A stretch of DNA of 64,000 nt from Gemmiger formicilis. Lineage in GTDB: Bacteria; Bacillota; Clostridia; Oscillospirales; Ruminococcaceae. The stretch is from contig NZ_JANGCG010000001.1 in the NCBI RefSeq assembly GCF_024462815.1, positions 372,001 through 436,000 on the forward strand, in the 5' to 3' direction. This document shows positions 8,294 through 18,166 of this stretch, piece after piece (within the stretch, counting starts at the first letter, position 1; every line of letters starts with the position of its first letter). A program made the translations under genes and the position numbers. The notes beneath the pieces are model-generated. The model was not told where the DNA came from, searched no databases, and saw nothing but the letters and a program-made list of their open reading frames with translations.

Positions 8294-9262
8294 TCAGCTG
8301 TCAAAGTCAACGCCTTCAAAGTTATCGAACGCCGGGGAGTTCAGCTCCTCCTGGGGTTCGGCACTTGCTTTTTTGCGGGTGGTGCGCTTGGCCGTGGTGC
8401 CGGTCTTGCGGGTGCGGCGGGCAGGTTTTGCCTCCGGCTCGTCATACAGGCCGGACACATCCTGAAAACGGCTCTCGTCAATGGCGGACTCCTCCGGGGC
8501 GCTGTAGGCCGGGGCCTCGTCCGGCTCCTCCGGGTGGGGCGCAATGGCAAACTCCACCGTGTCCACCTTCTCGGTGTTCAGCGGGGTGCGCTGCGGCTCT
8601 GCCGCAGGCTGTGCGGCGGGCTCCTCATAGTAGGCCGTGGGCTGCTCCTGCACCGGGGCAGGCTCGGGGGCAGGCTGAGCGATTGGCTGCGCGTAGACAG
8701 GCTCCTGCGCAGCAACCTGCTGCACGGGAGCCGCCTGTGTAGCGGGCTGTACCGGTGCTGCTGTCTGCTCCGGCGCAGGCTGGGCCGGGTGGGCAGGCTC
8801 TTCCTCGGGCTGCGGGGTGTAGTCCGGCAGCTTATTGATGAGGTTGATGTGCTTGCGGTACATCTCAATCAAGGAGCGCTTGAAGCTGTCCGCCTCACTC
8901 TTGAGGGTGACAATCTCCTGCTTGGCCAGCTCCACATCATCGCGGGAGCGCTGCTCACGGTCCTCCGCCTTGATGTTGGCGGCGCGGATAATCTCGGCTG
9001 CCTTCTGCTTGGCCTCGCGGATGACATTCTCGCCCAGACGCTGGGCGTTAATCATCGTGGTGCTCAGGGTATCTTCCATCGTGCGGTACTGTTCAATGCG
9101 CTGGGCCAGCACAACGAGCTTTTTCTGCAAATCATCGTTCTGGGCGGCCAGATCATCCATCGTCTGCGCCACCTCTTTCAGATAAGCATCCACGTCCTCA
9201 CGGCGATAGCCCTGAAACGCCTTGTCAAAGGTTACATGGCGGACATCCTCAGAAGAGATCAT
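8294..9262 (-). CDS. divIVA: DivIVA-domain cell-division protein
   Basis: 322 residues. The N-terminal DivIVA domain (VTFDKAFQGYRREDVDAYL) is followed by coiled coil to about residue 145. A long Pro/Ala/Gln/Glu-rich tail ends in a basic stretch and DNFEGVDFDS. DivIVA proteins sense membrane curvature at poles and septa. The sepF-ylmH-divIVA-ileS order supports this. The start has AGGAGG 6 bases upstream. The low-complexity tail is longer than in Bacillus DivIVA and is probably disordered. Confidence 0.93.
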   Translation of the reverse strand: MISSEDVRHVTFDKAFQGYRREDVDAYLKEVAQTMDDLAAQNDDLQKKLVVLAQRIEQYRTMEDTLSTTMINAQRLGENVIREAKQKAAEIIRAANIKAEDREQRSRDDVELAKQEIVTLKSEADSFKRSLIEMYRKHINLINKLPDYTPQPEEEPAHPAQPAPEQTAAPVQPATQAAPVQQVAAQEPVYAQPIAQPAPEPAPVQEQPTAYYEEPAAQPAAEPQRTPLNTEKVDTVEFAIAPHPEEPDEAPAYSAPEESAIDESRFQDVSGLYDEPEAKPARRTRKTGTTAKRTTRKKASAEPQEELNSPAFDNFEGVDFDS

Positions 9263-9333
9263 GATTTTCCTCCTGTATGCAGGGCGCGGTGCCCTGTTAT
9301 TCCCGGCCCGCGGCCTGCGGGCAGATCATGCGC

Positions 9334-10137
9334 TCAATATTGGTAAAAGGATATGAACAGGCGGTCCTTGCGACTTTTGCCGCCAATGGCCGCCAGCTTA
9401 AAGCGCCCCACACCCCGCACGGTGAAGATATCCTCAGCGTAGGCGGTCTCGTGGGCGGCCTTCAGCGGCAGATGGTTGATTTCCACCCGGCCAGCCGTGA
9501 TATATTCCGCGGCGCGAGTGCGGGAGGTGTGCAGCATAACCGCCAGCACAGCATCCGCACGCAGGGAGGGCACGGTTGCCTCCTGCAGAGGGCGCTCCGG
9601 CCCTGCGGCCAGCTGCGGCGGCAGGGCATCAAGACAGTCGGTATGCACCGTGCTGTGGCCTGCGCTGGTCAGCTCGGACGCGATAAACGCCTGCTTATCA
9701 GCCAGAACCACCGCATAAAAAGTGTCCGTATGCGCAGGGTCTGCCAGCAAATCTCCCACACAGGTGCGCTCAAGCCCCAGCCCCAGAATGGAGCCAAGAT
9801 AGTCCCGGTGGGTGGGCAGCTTATCGCCGTAGGCTGTAAACTGCAGATAGGCCAGCGGCTCTTCCTGCCAGGCGCCGGGCGGCTCAATGCAGAGCACCCT
9901 GCGCTCGGCGTCCGGGTAGCCGCCCCAGAAGCGGATGGCGGTGCAACCGGCCTTGTTGCAGGCGGCCTGCGCCAGACTCTGCTCCCGGTCCGAGAGAAAG
10001 CCGGTATAGCGCGGGATACCGCGAGCCTCGGCCACACGGCAAAGCTCTTCCACACGGTGCATCAGGCGGCGCTCATCATCATTCTGCGGCGGCACAAAGC
10101 CGCGGCAGGCAGACTGCGGGGTATCAGAAGAATACAC
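9334..10137 (-). CDS. ylmH: YlmH-family S4 RNA-binding protein
   Basis: 267 residues from a GTG start at 10137, which overlaps the sepF stop by 14 bp and has GGAG 7 bases upstream; the open frame before it is only sepF in another frame. The N-terminal YlmH region ends around DYLGSILGLGLERTCVGDL, and a C-terminal S4 domain follows (SRTRAAEYITAGRVEINH). In Bacillus YlmH lies between sepF and divIVA and has been linked to rescue of stalled ribosomes. That role here is inferred from family and position. Confidence 0.9.
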   Translation of the reverse strand: MYSSDTPQSACRGFVPPQNDDERRLMHRVEELCRVAEARGIPRYTGFLSDREQSLAQAACNKAGCTAIRFWGGYPDAERRVLCIEPPGAWQEEPLAYLQFTAYGDKLPTHRDYLGSILGLGLERTCVGDLLADPAHTDTFYAVVLADKQAFIASELTSAGHSTVHTDCLDALPPQLAAGPERPLQEATVPSLRADAVLAVMLHTSRTRAAEYITAGRVEINHLPLKAAHETAYAEDIFTVRGVGRFKLAAIGGKSRKDRLFISFYQY

Positions 10138-10573
10138 CGTTATTCTCCAGCTCGTCGATGAGGTCGCCCATAATATCAACGTTGTACGGCGTGATGATGA
10201 AGGTGCTGGTGGCCACGCGTTTAATCTGGCCGTTGTTGGCGTAGGCCACGCCGGACAGGAAATCAATCAGGCGGCGGGAAACCTCCTTGCCGGTGGATTC
10301 CAGATTCAGCACAACCGTGCGCTTGGCGTTGAGCTGGTCAGCGATGGTCGAAGCATCCTCAAAGCGTTCTGGCTTGACCAGAACAACCTGCAGCTGGGTC
10401 GTGGCATTGATGTTCACGACCTTATTGCTGTGCTGTTTGACCTCCTGCTGGTTATAGTCCTGCGCGGCAGCACCCTGCCCGCCGGGAAAAATTTCATCTT
10501 CGGTATCATCCACATAGGAATCCGCATCGGGGTCAATACCGAGCTTGCTTTTCAAACTGTCAAACATGGACAT
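10124..10573 (-). CDS. sepF: SepF cell-division protein
   Basis: 149 residues: an N-terminal amphipathic membrane helix (MFDSLKSKLG), a linker, and the SepF domain (VVLVKPERFEDASTIADQL..., VSRRLIDFLSGVAYAN). SepF tethers FtsZ to the membrane and polymerises into rings. First gene after the promoter at 10644-10672. AAGGAG precedes the start. Confidence 0.95.
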   Translation of the reverse strand: MSMFDSLKSKLGIDPDADSYVDDTEDEIFPGGQGAAAQDYNQQEVKQHSNKVVNINATTQLQVVLVKPERFEDASTIADQLNAKRTVVLNLESTGKEVSRRLIDFLSGVAYANNGQIKRVATSTFIITPYNVDIMGDLIDELENNGVFF

Positions 10574-10643
10574 GGTCGTAAAACTCCTTTAAGAAAGTAG
10601 CGCTGTTTACGTCAGCGCACTATTACAGCGATATATACTAAAT

Positions 10644-10672
10644 ATTATCTGCTATTTCGGCGGTCTTGTCAA
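10644..10672 (-). promoter_or_regulatory. Sigma-A promoter of the sepF operon
   Basis: Minus strand TTGACA (10667-10672), a 17-base spacer and GATAAT (10644-10649), 71 bp before the sepF ATG. It should drive sepF-ylmH-divIVA. No terminator was seen between the HlyD-like gene and this promoter. Confidence 0.85.
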
Positions 10673-10692
10673 TACAAAATGCCGTAATTTCG

Positions 10693-11916
10693 TCACAATA
10701 GTTTGCCGTCCTGCAGATTTGTGCCCTCCACGATAATCTCATCGTAGAGACGCACCTCATTTTCGGTGCCGATTTTGCCGTTTTCGGGAATCAGAATATA
10801 GCTGTCATTCTCGTACAGCGTTGTGATTTTCAAAAAGCGCTGCAGATTGCCGTACTTGACATAGACACCGCGCTGGCCGTTCACAATGTGCAGGGCCTCC
10901 TTGTCGATGCGGATGCCCTCATAGGTTTTCAAGTCAACCTGTACGGTCTCCTGCCCAAAGCTCAGAACCTCGGCATTGATGGTCTGGCATTGCAGAACAA
11001 TTTTGGCAAGGCCCGCGTCCTTGTCCTCCACAATTTCCTCCACCGTGGCGGCCAGCGGGGTGTTCTGCTTGCCCGGCACGCTGATTTTTACAGAGCTGAT
11101 GTTGTCAAACCTCGCTGCCGTATCCAAATCACAGACGGCATAAAAGCGCCACGAGAAGCCGGTTGTAATCTGCCCGGCACGGTCGGTAGAGGCCGCAGGA
11201 AAGCCATTCTGGAGCAGCTGCTGCAGCGCGGCAGGGTCGGCGTCCTCCAGCGTTTGGCGGTCAACCGCAATGGCGGGCGAGGCCGCTGTGCTGCTGAAAT
11301 AGCCGTTTGTGGTGGCTGTGATGGTCTGCAGCGCGTCCAGCTCGCTTTTTATCGCATCATACTCTGTCTGCAGCGCTGCAACGGAATCTGTGAATCCCGC
11401 CGTCTGGCCGGTGCTGATCTGCAGGCGGTTCTGTGCCAGCACGAAGTTATCCTCGGCGTCCGAAATGCCGCTGTACTGTGCGGTGTCCAGCTTATCCAGC
11501 AGATTGTACAGCGCCTGTCGGCGCTGGCTGGCCAGCACATTCAGGTCGCTGCCAGTGGAATTTTCGGATTTAGTCAGCAGCGTTATCGTGCGGTCCAGCC
11601 GGTCCAGACGCTCCCGCTGCAGGCCCTGTGCGTCATCGGTGTAGCACTCCGCCACAACCGTTCCGTTTGTCACGCGCTCACCGTCTTTGACAAGATAGCC
11701 AAGGTTGCCGCTGCCCGGCACATCCACCGTGTCAAAGGCAACCACACCATCGAGATTGATGCTCTCGGCCAGTGTGTACGTGATGGCGGTTTCCGTCTTG
11801 TAGGAATGGTGAAAAATCACGAAGCACTGTACAATAATGTAAATTGAGACAAGCGCCAGTGCCAGCAGACCGACTGCATGAAGAATCTTTTTTGCCGCAG
11901 GGCGGTCATTTTTCAC
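10693..11916 (-). CDS. HlyD-like membrane-anchored adaptor protein
   Basis: 407 residues: a short cytoplasmic start, one N-terminal membrane segment (about residues 12-34), then an extracytoplasmic barrel-sandwich half (LAESINLDGVVAFD, GYLVKDGERVTNGTVVAE), a coiled-coil hairpin (about 100-200), and a C-terminal beta region. This is the layout of HlyD/membrane-fusion adaptors. No transporter partner lies beside it. Homologues occur next to sepF in Clostridia, so a role in envelope or division is possible but unproven. GTG start with AAGGAGG upstream. Confidence 0.75.
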   Translation of the reverse strand: MKNDRPAAKKILHAVGLLALALVSIYIIVQCFVIFHHSYKTETAITYTLAESINLDGVVAFDTVDVPGSGNLGYLVKDGERVTNGTVVAECYTDDAQGLQRERLDRLDRTITLLTKSENSTGSDLNVLASQRRQALYNLLDKLDTAQYSGISDAEDNFVLAQNRLQISTGQTAGFTDSVAALQTEYDAIKSELDALQTITATTNGYFSSTAASPAIAVDRQTLEDADPAALQQLLQNGFPAASTDRAGQITTGFSWRFYAVCDLDTAARFDNISSVKISVPGKQNTPLAATVEEIVEDKDAGLAKIVLQCQTINAEVLSFGQETVQVDLKTYEGIRIDKEALHIVNGQRGVYVKYGNLQRFLKITTLYENDSYILIPENGKIGTENEVRLYDEIIVEGTNLQDGKLL

Positions 11917-11931
11917 TGTGCGCTCACCTCC

Positions 11932-12873
11932 TTACTGCTGCAGAAATTCCCGCACCAGTTCACAGGCGCGGTCGAGGACATTTTCCTCATCAATATAAAG
12001 CCAGACGGCATCGTTCTGGCGGCGGAACCACGTCAGCTGGCGCTTGGCGTAGTTGCGGGTAGCCTGCTTGAGCCTTGCGGTACATTCGTCGAGACTGCCT
12101 GTGCCTTCAAAATACGGAAAAAACTCCTTGTAGCCGATGGCCTGCGCCGCAGTACGGTAGGTATCGCGGTGGTCATAGACCTGCTTTGCCTCCGCAAGGA
12201 CGCCGTTTTCCACCATCAGATTCACCCGGCGTTCAATGCGGTCATAGAGCACTGCGCGGTCGCGGCAGGTCAGGCAGAGACAGAGTGAACGATACGGCGG
12301 CTCTGCTGGCCGTGCGTTCACGCGCTCCTCGCTCATTCTGCGGCCTGTGGCCGCATACAGCTCCAATGCGCGGATTACCCGCGGCAGATTATTGGGGTGT
12401 ACCTGTGCGGCATAGTCCGGGTCAATGCTCTGAAGCTCGGCATACAGCGCCGCACCGCCCTCCGCTTCGGCCCTTTCCTGCAGGCGGGCGCGGATGGCTG
12501 GGTCCGTCTTTTCGGGGGCAAAGGCCATGCCGTTCAACAGACTTGTAATATACAGCCCTGTGCCGCCCACCACAAGGGGCAGCTTGCCCCGGGCGGTGAT
12601 TTCCTGTATCAGCGGGTCAGCGGCGGCGGTAAAATCCGCTACGCTGTAAGGCGTCTCCGGCGGCAGGAAGTCAAGAAGATAGTGGGGTACCCCCTGCCGT
12701 TCCTCTATGCTCGGCTTTGCCGTGCCTACGTCCAGATTCTTGTAAATCTGCATCGAGTCTGCGTTGATGATTTCTCCACCAAAGGCTTTGGCAAGCCCTA
12801 CGGAAAGTGCGGTCTTGCCGCTGGCCGTGGGCCCGCCGACCGCGATAACGCGGGATTTAGACAAGTCGGCCAA
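11932..12873 (-). CDS. miaA: tRNA dimethylallyltransferase
   Basis: 313 residues. The P-loop GGPTASGKT is at residues 13-21, with INADSMQIYKNLDVGTAKP and the VGGTGLYI motif. It adds the isopentenyl group to A37 of tRNAs reading U-starting codons, the substrate for MiaB, which is encoded 6 kb upstream in the same gene run. The likely start is a TTG overlapping the mutL stop by 17 bp; a second TTG three codons later is possible. Confidence 0.95.
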   Translation of the reverse strand: MADLSKSRVIAVGGPTASGKTALSVGLAKAFGGEIINADSMQIYKNLDVGTAKPSIEERQGVPHYLLDFLPPETPYSVADFTAAADPLIQEITARGKLPLVVGGTGLYITSLLNGMAFAPEKTDPAIRARLQERAEAEGGAALYAELQSIDPDYAAQVHPNNLPRVIRALELYAATGRRMSEERVNARPAEPPYRSLCLCLTCRDRAVLYDRIERRVNLMVENGVLAEAKQVYDHRDTYRTAAQAIGYKEFFPYFEGTGSLDECTARLKQATRNYAKRQLTWFRRQNDAVWLYIDEENVLDRACELVREFLQQ

Positions 12874-14932
12874 ACTGCTTTTCCAGCTCCTTCCGGGTGA
12901 TTTTCAGCACGCAGGGGCGGCCATGCGGGCAGAACGGCGGCACTGTGCCGTCCATAATGTGCTGGGCCAGCACCAGCATTTCTGCAGCATTGGTGCGGTC
13001 GCCCGCCTTGATGGCCGCACGGCAGGCAATGGAATGTAACACCCACTCGGTCTTTTCGCGCAGGGCATCACGGCCGCCGTCCGCCAACTTGGCGGCCAAC
13101 TCCACCAGCATATCCTCCACATCATCCACCGGTACATCGGCGGGCACGGCGCGCACCACAACGGTGGCACCGCCAAAGTCCTCGGCCTCAATGCCCGCAT
13201 CGGTCAGCAGGTCAAGGTTCTGCAGAACCGCCTGCTTTTCTGCCGCGGTCAGGTTGACCTGCACCGGCACCAGCAGCATCTGGGACGGCACATTGCCGTA
13301 GTCCTTCGCCAGCTGTTCAAACAGCAGCCTTTCGTGCGCGGCGTGCTTGTCAATCAGGCAGAGTTCCCCGCCGCGCTCGGTGATGATATAGGTCTTGAAC
13401 ACCTCGCCCACAAGGCGCAGCGGCTCGCTCTCCGGCGGCGGGGTCAGCGTTGTCTGCTCGGGGCTCGTTATGACTTTGTCCGGCAGCGCGCTGAGAGCGT
13501 GCAGGTCATTCTGGACGTATTCCGTCTCCGGGTCAGGCTGCACCGGCTGCGGCGCCGGGGGCTCGTCCGGCATATCGGGCAGGATATCCAGCAGGGTGTC
13601 ATCCGCCGCGGCGGGCGGCATCGGCTGCGGCGCCGGGAGGGTGATTTTCTCTACCGGCGGCGTCGGGGTCAGCGGCTTCGGCGCGGGCCCCGCATCGTAG
13701 GCAGGCTTTGCGGATTCCACCGTCACCACGCCGGGCAGCGGCCTTGCGGGCACAGGTGCCGTCAGACCGTTCAAGGCGCGGTATTCCGCAGCAGAAAGCG
13801 TTGTAAAACCGCCCTTTTTCGGCAAAACGGACGGCCCGGCCGCAGGCTTGGCGGGCGCGGCGGGCGTTACAGGCTTTGCTTTCTCCTGCGTCTGGCTCTC
13901 GCCGGGTGCGGTATGACCCATTTCAAACCGGCACTCACCGCTGCCAGGGGTGGCCAGCGCCGCGCGCACAGCGCGGTAGACAGCGTCAAAGACGTCACTT
14001 TCCTTGGCAAAGCGTATCTCGGTCTTGGCCGGGTGAACGTTGACATCCACCATATCGGGCGGCAGCTCCAACATAAGCACCGCGCCGGGGAACTTCCCCT
14101 GCATCATCGTGCCCTTGTAGGCGTTTTCCAGCGCCGCCATCATGGTGCGGTTCTTGACATAACGGCCATTCACAAAGAAATGCTGTGCGCCGCGGCTGGC
14201 ACGGCAGGCGCGGGGCGGCGTAATCAGGCCGGTGACATGGTACAGGTCACTGCCGCCCTCCACCGCCAGCAAATCGCGGGCAAATTCCCGGCCCAGCACC
14301 GCATAGACCGCACTGCGCAGGTCGCCGTCACCGGGGGTCACATACTGCTGCTTTCCATCGCGGGTGAAGCGGAAGCTGATTTCCGGGTGGGACAGTGCCG
14401 CGTGCAGCACCGTCTCGGCCACAAAGGTGCCCTCGCTGGCGTCCTTTTTCAAAAACTTCATGCGGGCGGGGGTGTTGTAGAACAAATCGTTGACGGTGAT
14501 AGTGGTACCGACCGGCCGTGCGCCTGGCTCCATCCCCTGCGGCTCGCCGCCTTCGATGCGGTAGCAACAAGCAAATTCATCCGCCTCGGTGCGGGTCAGC
14601 ACCTCAACCCGGGCCACGCTGGCAATGGAGGCCAGCGCCTCACCGCGGAAGCCCAGTGTGTGAATACGCCCCAAGTCCTCCGCCGTGGCAATCTTGCTGG
14701 TGGCATGGCGGATAAACGCCTTGTCGATATATTCCGCCTCAATGCCGGAGCCGTTGTCCACAATCTGCAGCTGCTGGATGCCGCCCCGCACCGCCGACAG
14801 CGAAATCTGCGTTGCGCCCGCGTCAATTGCGTTTTCCAGCAGCTCCTTCGCCACGGAGGCAGGCCGTTCCACAACCTCGCCTGCCGCAATCAGTTCCGCG
14901 GTATGCTTATCCAGTACACGAATTTCCGCCAT
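12857..14932 (-). CDS. mutL: DNA mismatch repair protein MutL
   Basis: 691 residues. The GHKL ATPase motifs are KELLENAIDAGAT, DNGSGI and GFRGEALASIA. A Pro-rich linker (about 335-475) leads to a C-terminal endonuclease domain with DKHAAHERLLFE (canonical DQHAxxExxxxE with Lys for Gln) and CPHGRP. This is the nicking-type MutL of bacteria without MutH. Overlaps miaA and lies 14 bp after mutS. Confidence 0.97.
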   Translation of the reverse strand: MAEIRVLDKHTAELIAAGEVVERPASVAKELLENAIDAGATQISLSAVRGGIQQLQIVDNGSGIEAEYIDKAFIRHATSKIATAEDLGRIHTLGFRGEALASIASVARVEVLTRTEADEFACCYRIEGGEPQGMEPGARPVGTTITVNDLFYNTPARMKFLKKDASEGTFVAETVLHAALSHPEISFRFTRDGKQQYVTPGDGDLRSAVYAVLGREFARDLLAVEGGSDLYHVTGLITPPRACRASRGAQHFFVNGRYVKNRTMMAALENAYKGTMMQGKFPGAVLMLELPPDMVDVNVHPAKTEIRFAKESDVFDAVYRAVRAALATPGSGECRFEMGHTAPGESQTQEKAKPVTPAAPAKPAAGPSVLPKKGGFTTLSAAEYRALNGLTAPVPARPLPGVVTVESAKPAYDAGPAPKPLTPTPPVEKITLPAPQPMPPAAADDTLLDILPDMPDEPPAPQPVQPDPETEYVQNDLHALSALPDKVITSPEQTTLTPPPESEPLRLVGEVFKTYIITERGGELCLIDKHAAHERLLFEQLAKDYGNVPSQMLLVPVQVNLTAAEKQAVLQNLDLLTDAGIEAEDFGGATVVVRAVPADVPVDDVEDMLVELAAKLADGGRDALREKTEWVLHSIACRAAIKAGDRTNAAEMLVLAQHIMDGTVPPFCPHGRPCVLKITRKELEKQFGRLV

Positions 14933-14946
14933 ACTCTCACCTGCCT

Positions 14947-17565
14947 TTATGCTTTATCCAAAGTATTTTTGAGTTCATACAGGAAGTTCAGCGCTTCCAG
15001 TGGGGTCAGCGTCTCAATGTCCACGCTGTGGAGCTTTTCGACAACCTCACTGGGTACGCTGGGATTGTTATACGCCTCGACCGTTTCAAAATCGAGCTGC
15101 ATCGCGTTATTGTGCCCTGGGGCGCTGGCCTCCAACTGGCGCAGCACAGCGTGGGCGCGCTTGGTCACGCTGCCGGGCAGACCCGCCAGCTTTGCAACCT
15201 CAATACCGTAGCTGTCATCGGCAGGGCCTGCAATGATGCGGCGCAGGAAGGTGATATCCTCGCCCCGCTTCTTGACGGCAATGTTATAGTTTTTCACGCC
15301 GTGGATATCCTGCTCCATGCTGGTCAGCTCATGATAATGGGTGGCAAAAAGTGTCTTGCAGCCGATGTTCTCGCAGATAAATTCTACCACACTGCGGGCG
15401 ATACTCATGCCGTCAAAGGTCGATGTGCCGCGGCCGATTTCATCCAGAATGACAAGGCTATCCTTCGTGGCGTTTTTGAGAATTTCCGCCACCTCGGTCA
15501 TCTCCACCATGAAGGTGGACTGTCCCGCAGCCAGATCATCCGACGCACCCACGCGGGTGAAAATGGCATCCACCACACCGATGTGGGCGCTGGCGGCGGG
15601 CACAAAGCTGCCAATCTGCGCCATCAGGGCAATCAGCGCGTTCTGGCGCATATAGGTGGACTTACCAGCCATATTCGGGCCGGTAATCAGCAACATACGG
15701 TTTTCGTCCTCGTCCAGCAGTGTATCGTTAGGCACAAACAGGCTGCCCTTGAGCATCTGCTCAATGACAGGGTGGCGGCCCTCTTTTATCTGCATCACAC
15801 CGTTTTCATCCACGGTAGGCATCACGTAGTTGTTCTGCAGCGCAGCCTCCGCAAAGCCTGCCAGCACATCCAGCTGAGCCACAGCCGATGCTGTGCGCTG
15901 AATGCGGACAACCTCTGCCGAGATGCTTGACAGCAAATCTGCAAAGAGCTGGTGTTCCAGAACGAGCAGGCGCTCATTGGCGCCGAGGATTTTATTTTCC
16001 AGTTCCTTCAGTTCCGGCGTGATGTAGCGTTCCCCCGTTGTCAGCGTCTGCTTGCGGGTGAAGGTATCGGGCACGGAGTCCGTGTAGGAACGGCTGACCT
16101 CAATATAGTAGCCAAACACCTTGTTGAAGCCGATTTTCAGCTTAGGGATGCCGGTTTCCTCACGGTAGCGGGCTTCCAGATTGGAAAGGAAGCCCTTGCC
16201 GCCGTGCATGATGTCCCGCAGCTCGTCAACCTCACTGCTGTAGCCCTCGCGGATGGCGCCGCCGTCCTTCATATTGGCGGGCGGTTCATCCACCAGCGCC
16301 TTCTGGATATTCTGCAGGACATCCTCCAGCAGGTCAATCTGGTCGGCCAGACGGCTCAGCAGCGGTGCGCCGCAGGCCGCGGCCTGCGCCTTGACCTGCG
16401 GCAGCATGGCACAGGTATCCCCCAGCGCCTTGACCTCCCGCGGGGTGGCAGAGCCGTACAGAATGCGGGTTGTCAGGCGCTCAATGTCAAAGACATGACC
16501 AAGGGCCTCTTTCAGGTCGGCACGGGCCATACTGGCACTGTAGAGTGCCTGCACAGCGGCAAGGCGCTCGTTGATAGCGCTTGCATCGACCAGCGGCTGT
16601 TCAATCCAGGAGCGCAGCAGGCGCTTGCCCATTGAGGTCTCGGTCTTATCCAGCACCCACAGCAGTGTGCCGCGCTTCTCGCGGCCGCGCATCGTCTCGG
16701 TCAGCTCCAGATTAGCGCGGGTCACAGGTGAAAGGCGCATATACTGTGCGTCCGCGTAGTTCTGTATCGTCTTGATGCGTTCCAGACCGTGCTTCTGCGT
16801 CTCCTGCAGATAGTTGAGCAGCGCCGCCACCGCGTAGGGCACCAGAGAGTCCTTCTCATAGTGCAGGCTCCCACGCCAGTCTGTGCCGAACTGCCCTGCC
16901 ATCGTGGCTTCCATCACAGAATCCTTGAAGCAGGCATCCTCCCGCAGCTCCACAAGTGCGTTGGTGTGCTGTTTGATGTAGGTGGTCACGTCCTTGAAGT
17001 CGAGCATCGGCGGGCAAATCAGAATTTCGCTGGGCATATAGCGGCACAGCTCGGTGATGATAGCCCCGCCGATTTTTTCCGCATTCAGCTCAGTGGCATA
17101 GGCCTCGCCGGTGGAAATATCGGCAAAGCAGATGCCTGCACGCCAGCGGCCGCGGATGCGCTTGCAGTAGATGCTGGCCAGATAGTTGTTCTTGTCCTCA
17201 TGGAGCATACTGCTCTCAATGACGGTGCCGGGCGTGACCACGCGGATGATGTCGCGCTTGACAAGCCCCTTCGCCAGCGCCGGATCCTCCATCTGCTCAC
17301 AGATGGCAACCTTGTAGCCCTTGGCAATCAGGCGGGCCATATAGGTTTCGTAGGAGTGGAACGGCACGCCACACATGGGGGCGCGCTCTTCCTTGCCGCA
17401 GTTTTTGCCGGTCAGCGTCAGCTCCAGCTCCCGCGAGGCCGTCAGCGCATCATCATAGAACATCTCATAGAAGTCCCCGACGCGGTAGAACAGAATCTCA
17501 TTGGGATGCTGTTTTTTGATTTCAAAATACTGCTGCATCATGGGCGATACTGCTTGCTCGGCCAT
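14947..17565 (-). CDS. mutS: DNA mismatch repair protein MutS
   Basis: 872 residues. The mismatch-reading Phe-X-Glu motif is GDFYEMF (Phe32, Glu34). The ATPase has GPNMAGKST and LVILDEIGRGTSTFDG, and a helix-turn-helix dimerisation tail follows. Full length for the MutS1 family. GGAG lies upstream of the ATG. The mutS-mutL-miaA order matches other clostridial genomes. Confidence 0.98.
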   Translation of the reverse strand: MAEQAVSPMMQQYFEIKKQHPNEILFYRVGDFYEMFYDDALTASRELELTLTGKNCGKEERAPMCGVPFHSYETYMARLIAKGYKVAICEQMEDPALAKGLVKRDIIRVVTPGTVIESSMLHEDKNNYLASIYCKRIRGRWRAGICFADISTGEAYATELNAEKIGGAIITELCRYMPSEILICPPMLDFKDVTTYIKQHTNALVELREDACFKDSVMEATMAGQFGTDWRGSLHYEKDSLVPYAVAALLNYLQETQKHGLERIKTIQNYADAQYMRLSPVTRANLELTETMRGREKRGTLLWVLDKTETSMGKRLLRSWIEQPLVDASAINERLAAVQALYSASMARADLKEALGHVFDIERLTTRILYGSATPREVKALGDTCAMLPQVKAQAAACGAPLLSRLADQIDLLEDVLQNIQKALVDEPPANMKDGGAIREGYSSEVDELRDIMHGGKGFLSNLEARYREETGIPKLKIGFNKVFGYYIEVSRSYTDSVPDTFTRKQTLTTGERYITPELKELENKILGANERLLVLEHQLFADLLSSISAEVVRIQRTASAVAQLDVLAGFAEAALQNNYVMPTVDENGVMQIKEGRHPVIEQMLKGSLFVPNDTLLDEDENRMLLITGPNMAGKSTYMRQNALIALMAQIGSFVPAASAHIGVVDAIFTRVGASDDLAAGQSTFMVEMTEVAEILKNATKDSLVILDEIGRGTSTFDGMSIARSVVEFICENIGCKTLFATHYHELTSMEQDIHGVKNYNIAVKKRGEDITFLRRIIAGPADDSYGIEVAKLAGLPGSVTKRAHAVLRQLEASAPGHNNAMQLDFETVEAYNNPSVPSEVVEKLHSVDIETLTPLEALNFLYELKNTLDKA

Positions 17566-17658
17566 GTTTCACACTCCTGTTTTGTCTGGTTGTTACGTTG
17601 CTTTGTAATTGCGGATTCTGTATCCGTTCGAAACGTGTGCAGCCGGGTACAGCGCTGC

Positions 17659-17679
17659 GGGCGCATATAGAATGCGCCC
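17659..17679. other. Stem-loop in the ylbF-mutS gap
   Basis: GGGCGCAT and ATGCGCCC pair around a 5-base loop in the 142-bp gap between the YlbF-family gene and mutS. No T-run follows on the minus strand, so full termination there is unlikely. Confidence 0.4.
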
Positions 17680-17707
17680 CACAGCTTTTCTGCCTCGTCT
17701 CGAATTA

Positions 17708-18115
17708 TCAGTGGCAGCCGCCGCAGGTGGAGCAGCTGCCGGTGCAGCCACCGGTGGGGGCCTGCACGGTCATGGGGTCACCGCCGTTCATGGCCGTGTT
17801 GATGATGGCGTCAATGTGGCTGACCATTGCCTCGCACTCGGCCTTGGCGGCGTTGTAGCGGACCATGCCCTCACTGGCCATAATCTGGCTGTACAGGTCG
17901 TTGACGCGCTGATTCAGCTCTGCCACGCGGGCGGCATCGGTAGCAGCCTTGGCGCTCTCGTTGTTCAGGTCAAGGCGCGCCAGATTGAACTCGCCAATCA
18001 TATTCTGCAGTTCCTCGTCCGCATCGTTTTCACGGCGGGCGGCGTCCAGTTCCAGGTAGCGGGGGTCAGTCTGCAGTGCGGCAGCGGCTTTCTTGAAAAG
18101 ATCAATGCAATCCAT
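17708..18115 (-). CDS. YlbF/YmcA-family protein with C-terminal cysteine motif
   Basis: 135 residues, mainly helical, with the YlbF core and a Gly/Cys tail (CTGSCSTCGGCH). In Bacillus the family members RicA and RicF form a complex with RicT that carries [4Fe-4S] clusters and affects mRNA processing, sporulation and biofilm formation. The terminal cysteines fit cluster binding. The location between miaB and mutS matches ricA in Bacillus, which argues for a real Ric-type protein. AAGGAG upstream. Confidence 0.88.
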   Translation of the reverse strand: MDCIDLFKKAAAALQTDPRYLELDAARRENDADEELQNMIGEFNLARLDLNNESAKAATDAARVAELNQRVNDLYSQIMASEGMVRYNAAKAECEAMVSHIDAIINTAMNGGDPMTVQAPTGGCTGSCSTCGGCH

Positions 18116-18166
18116 TTGTGTATATCTCCTTATTTATACTTATTTATAATTGTTTATAGAATGTAC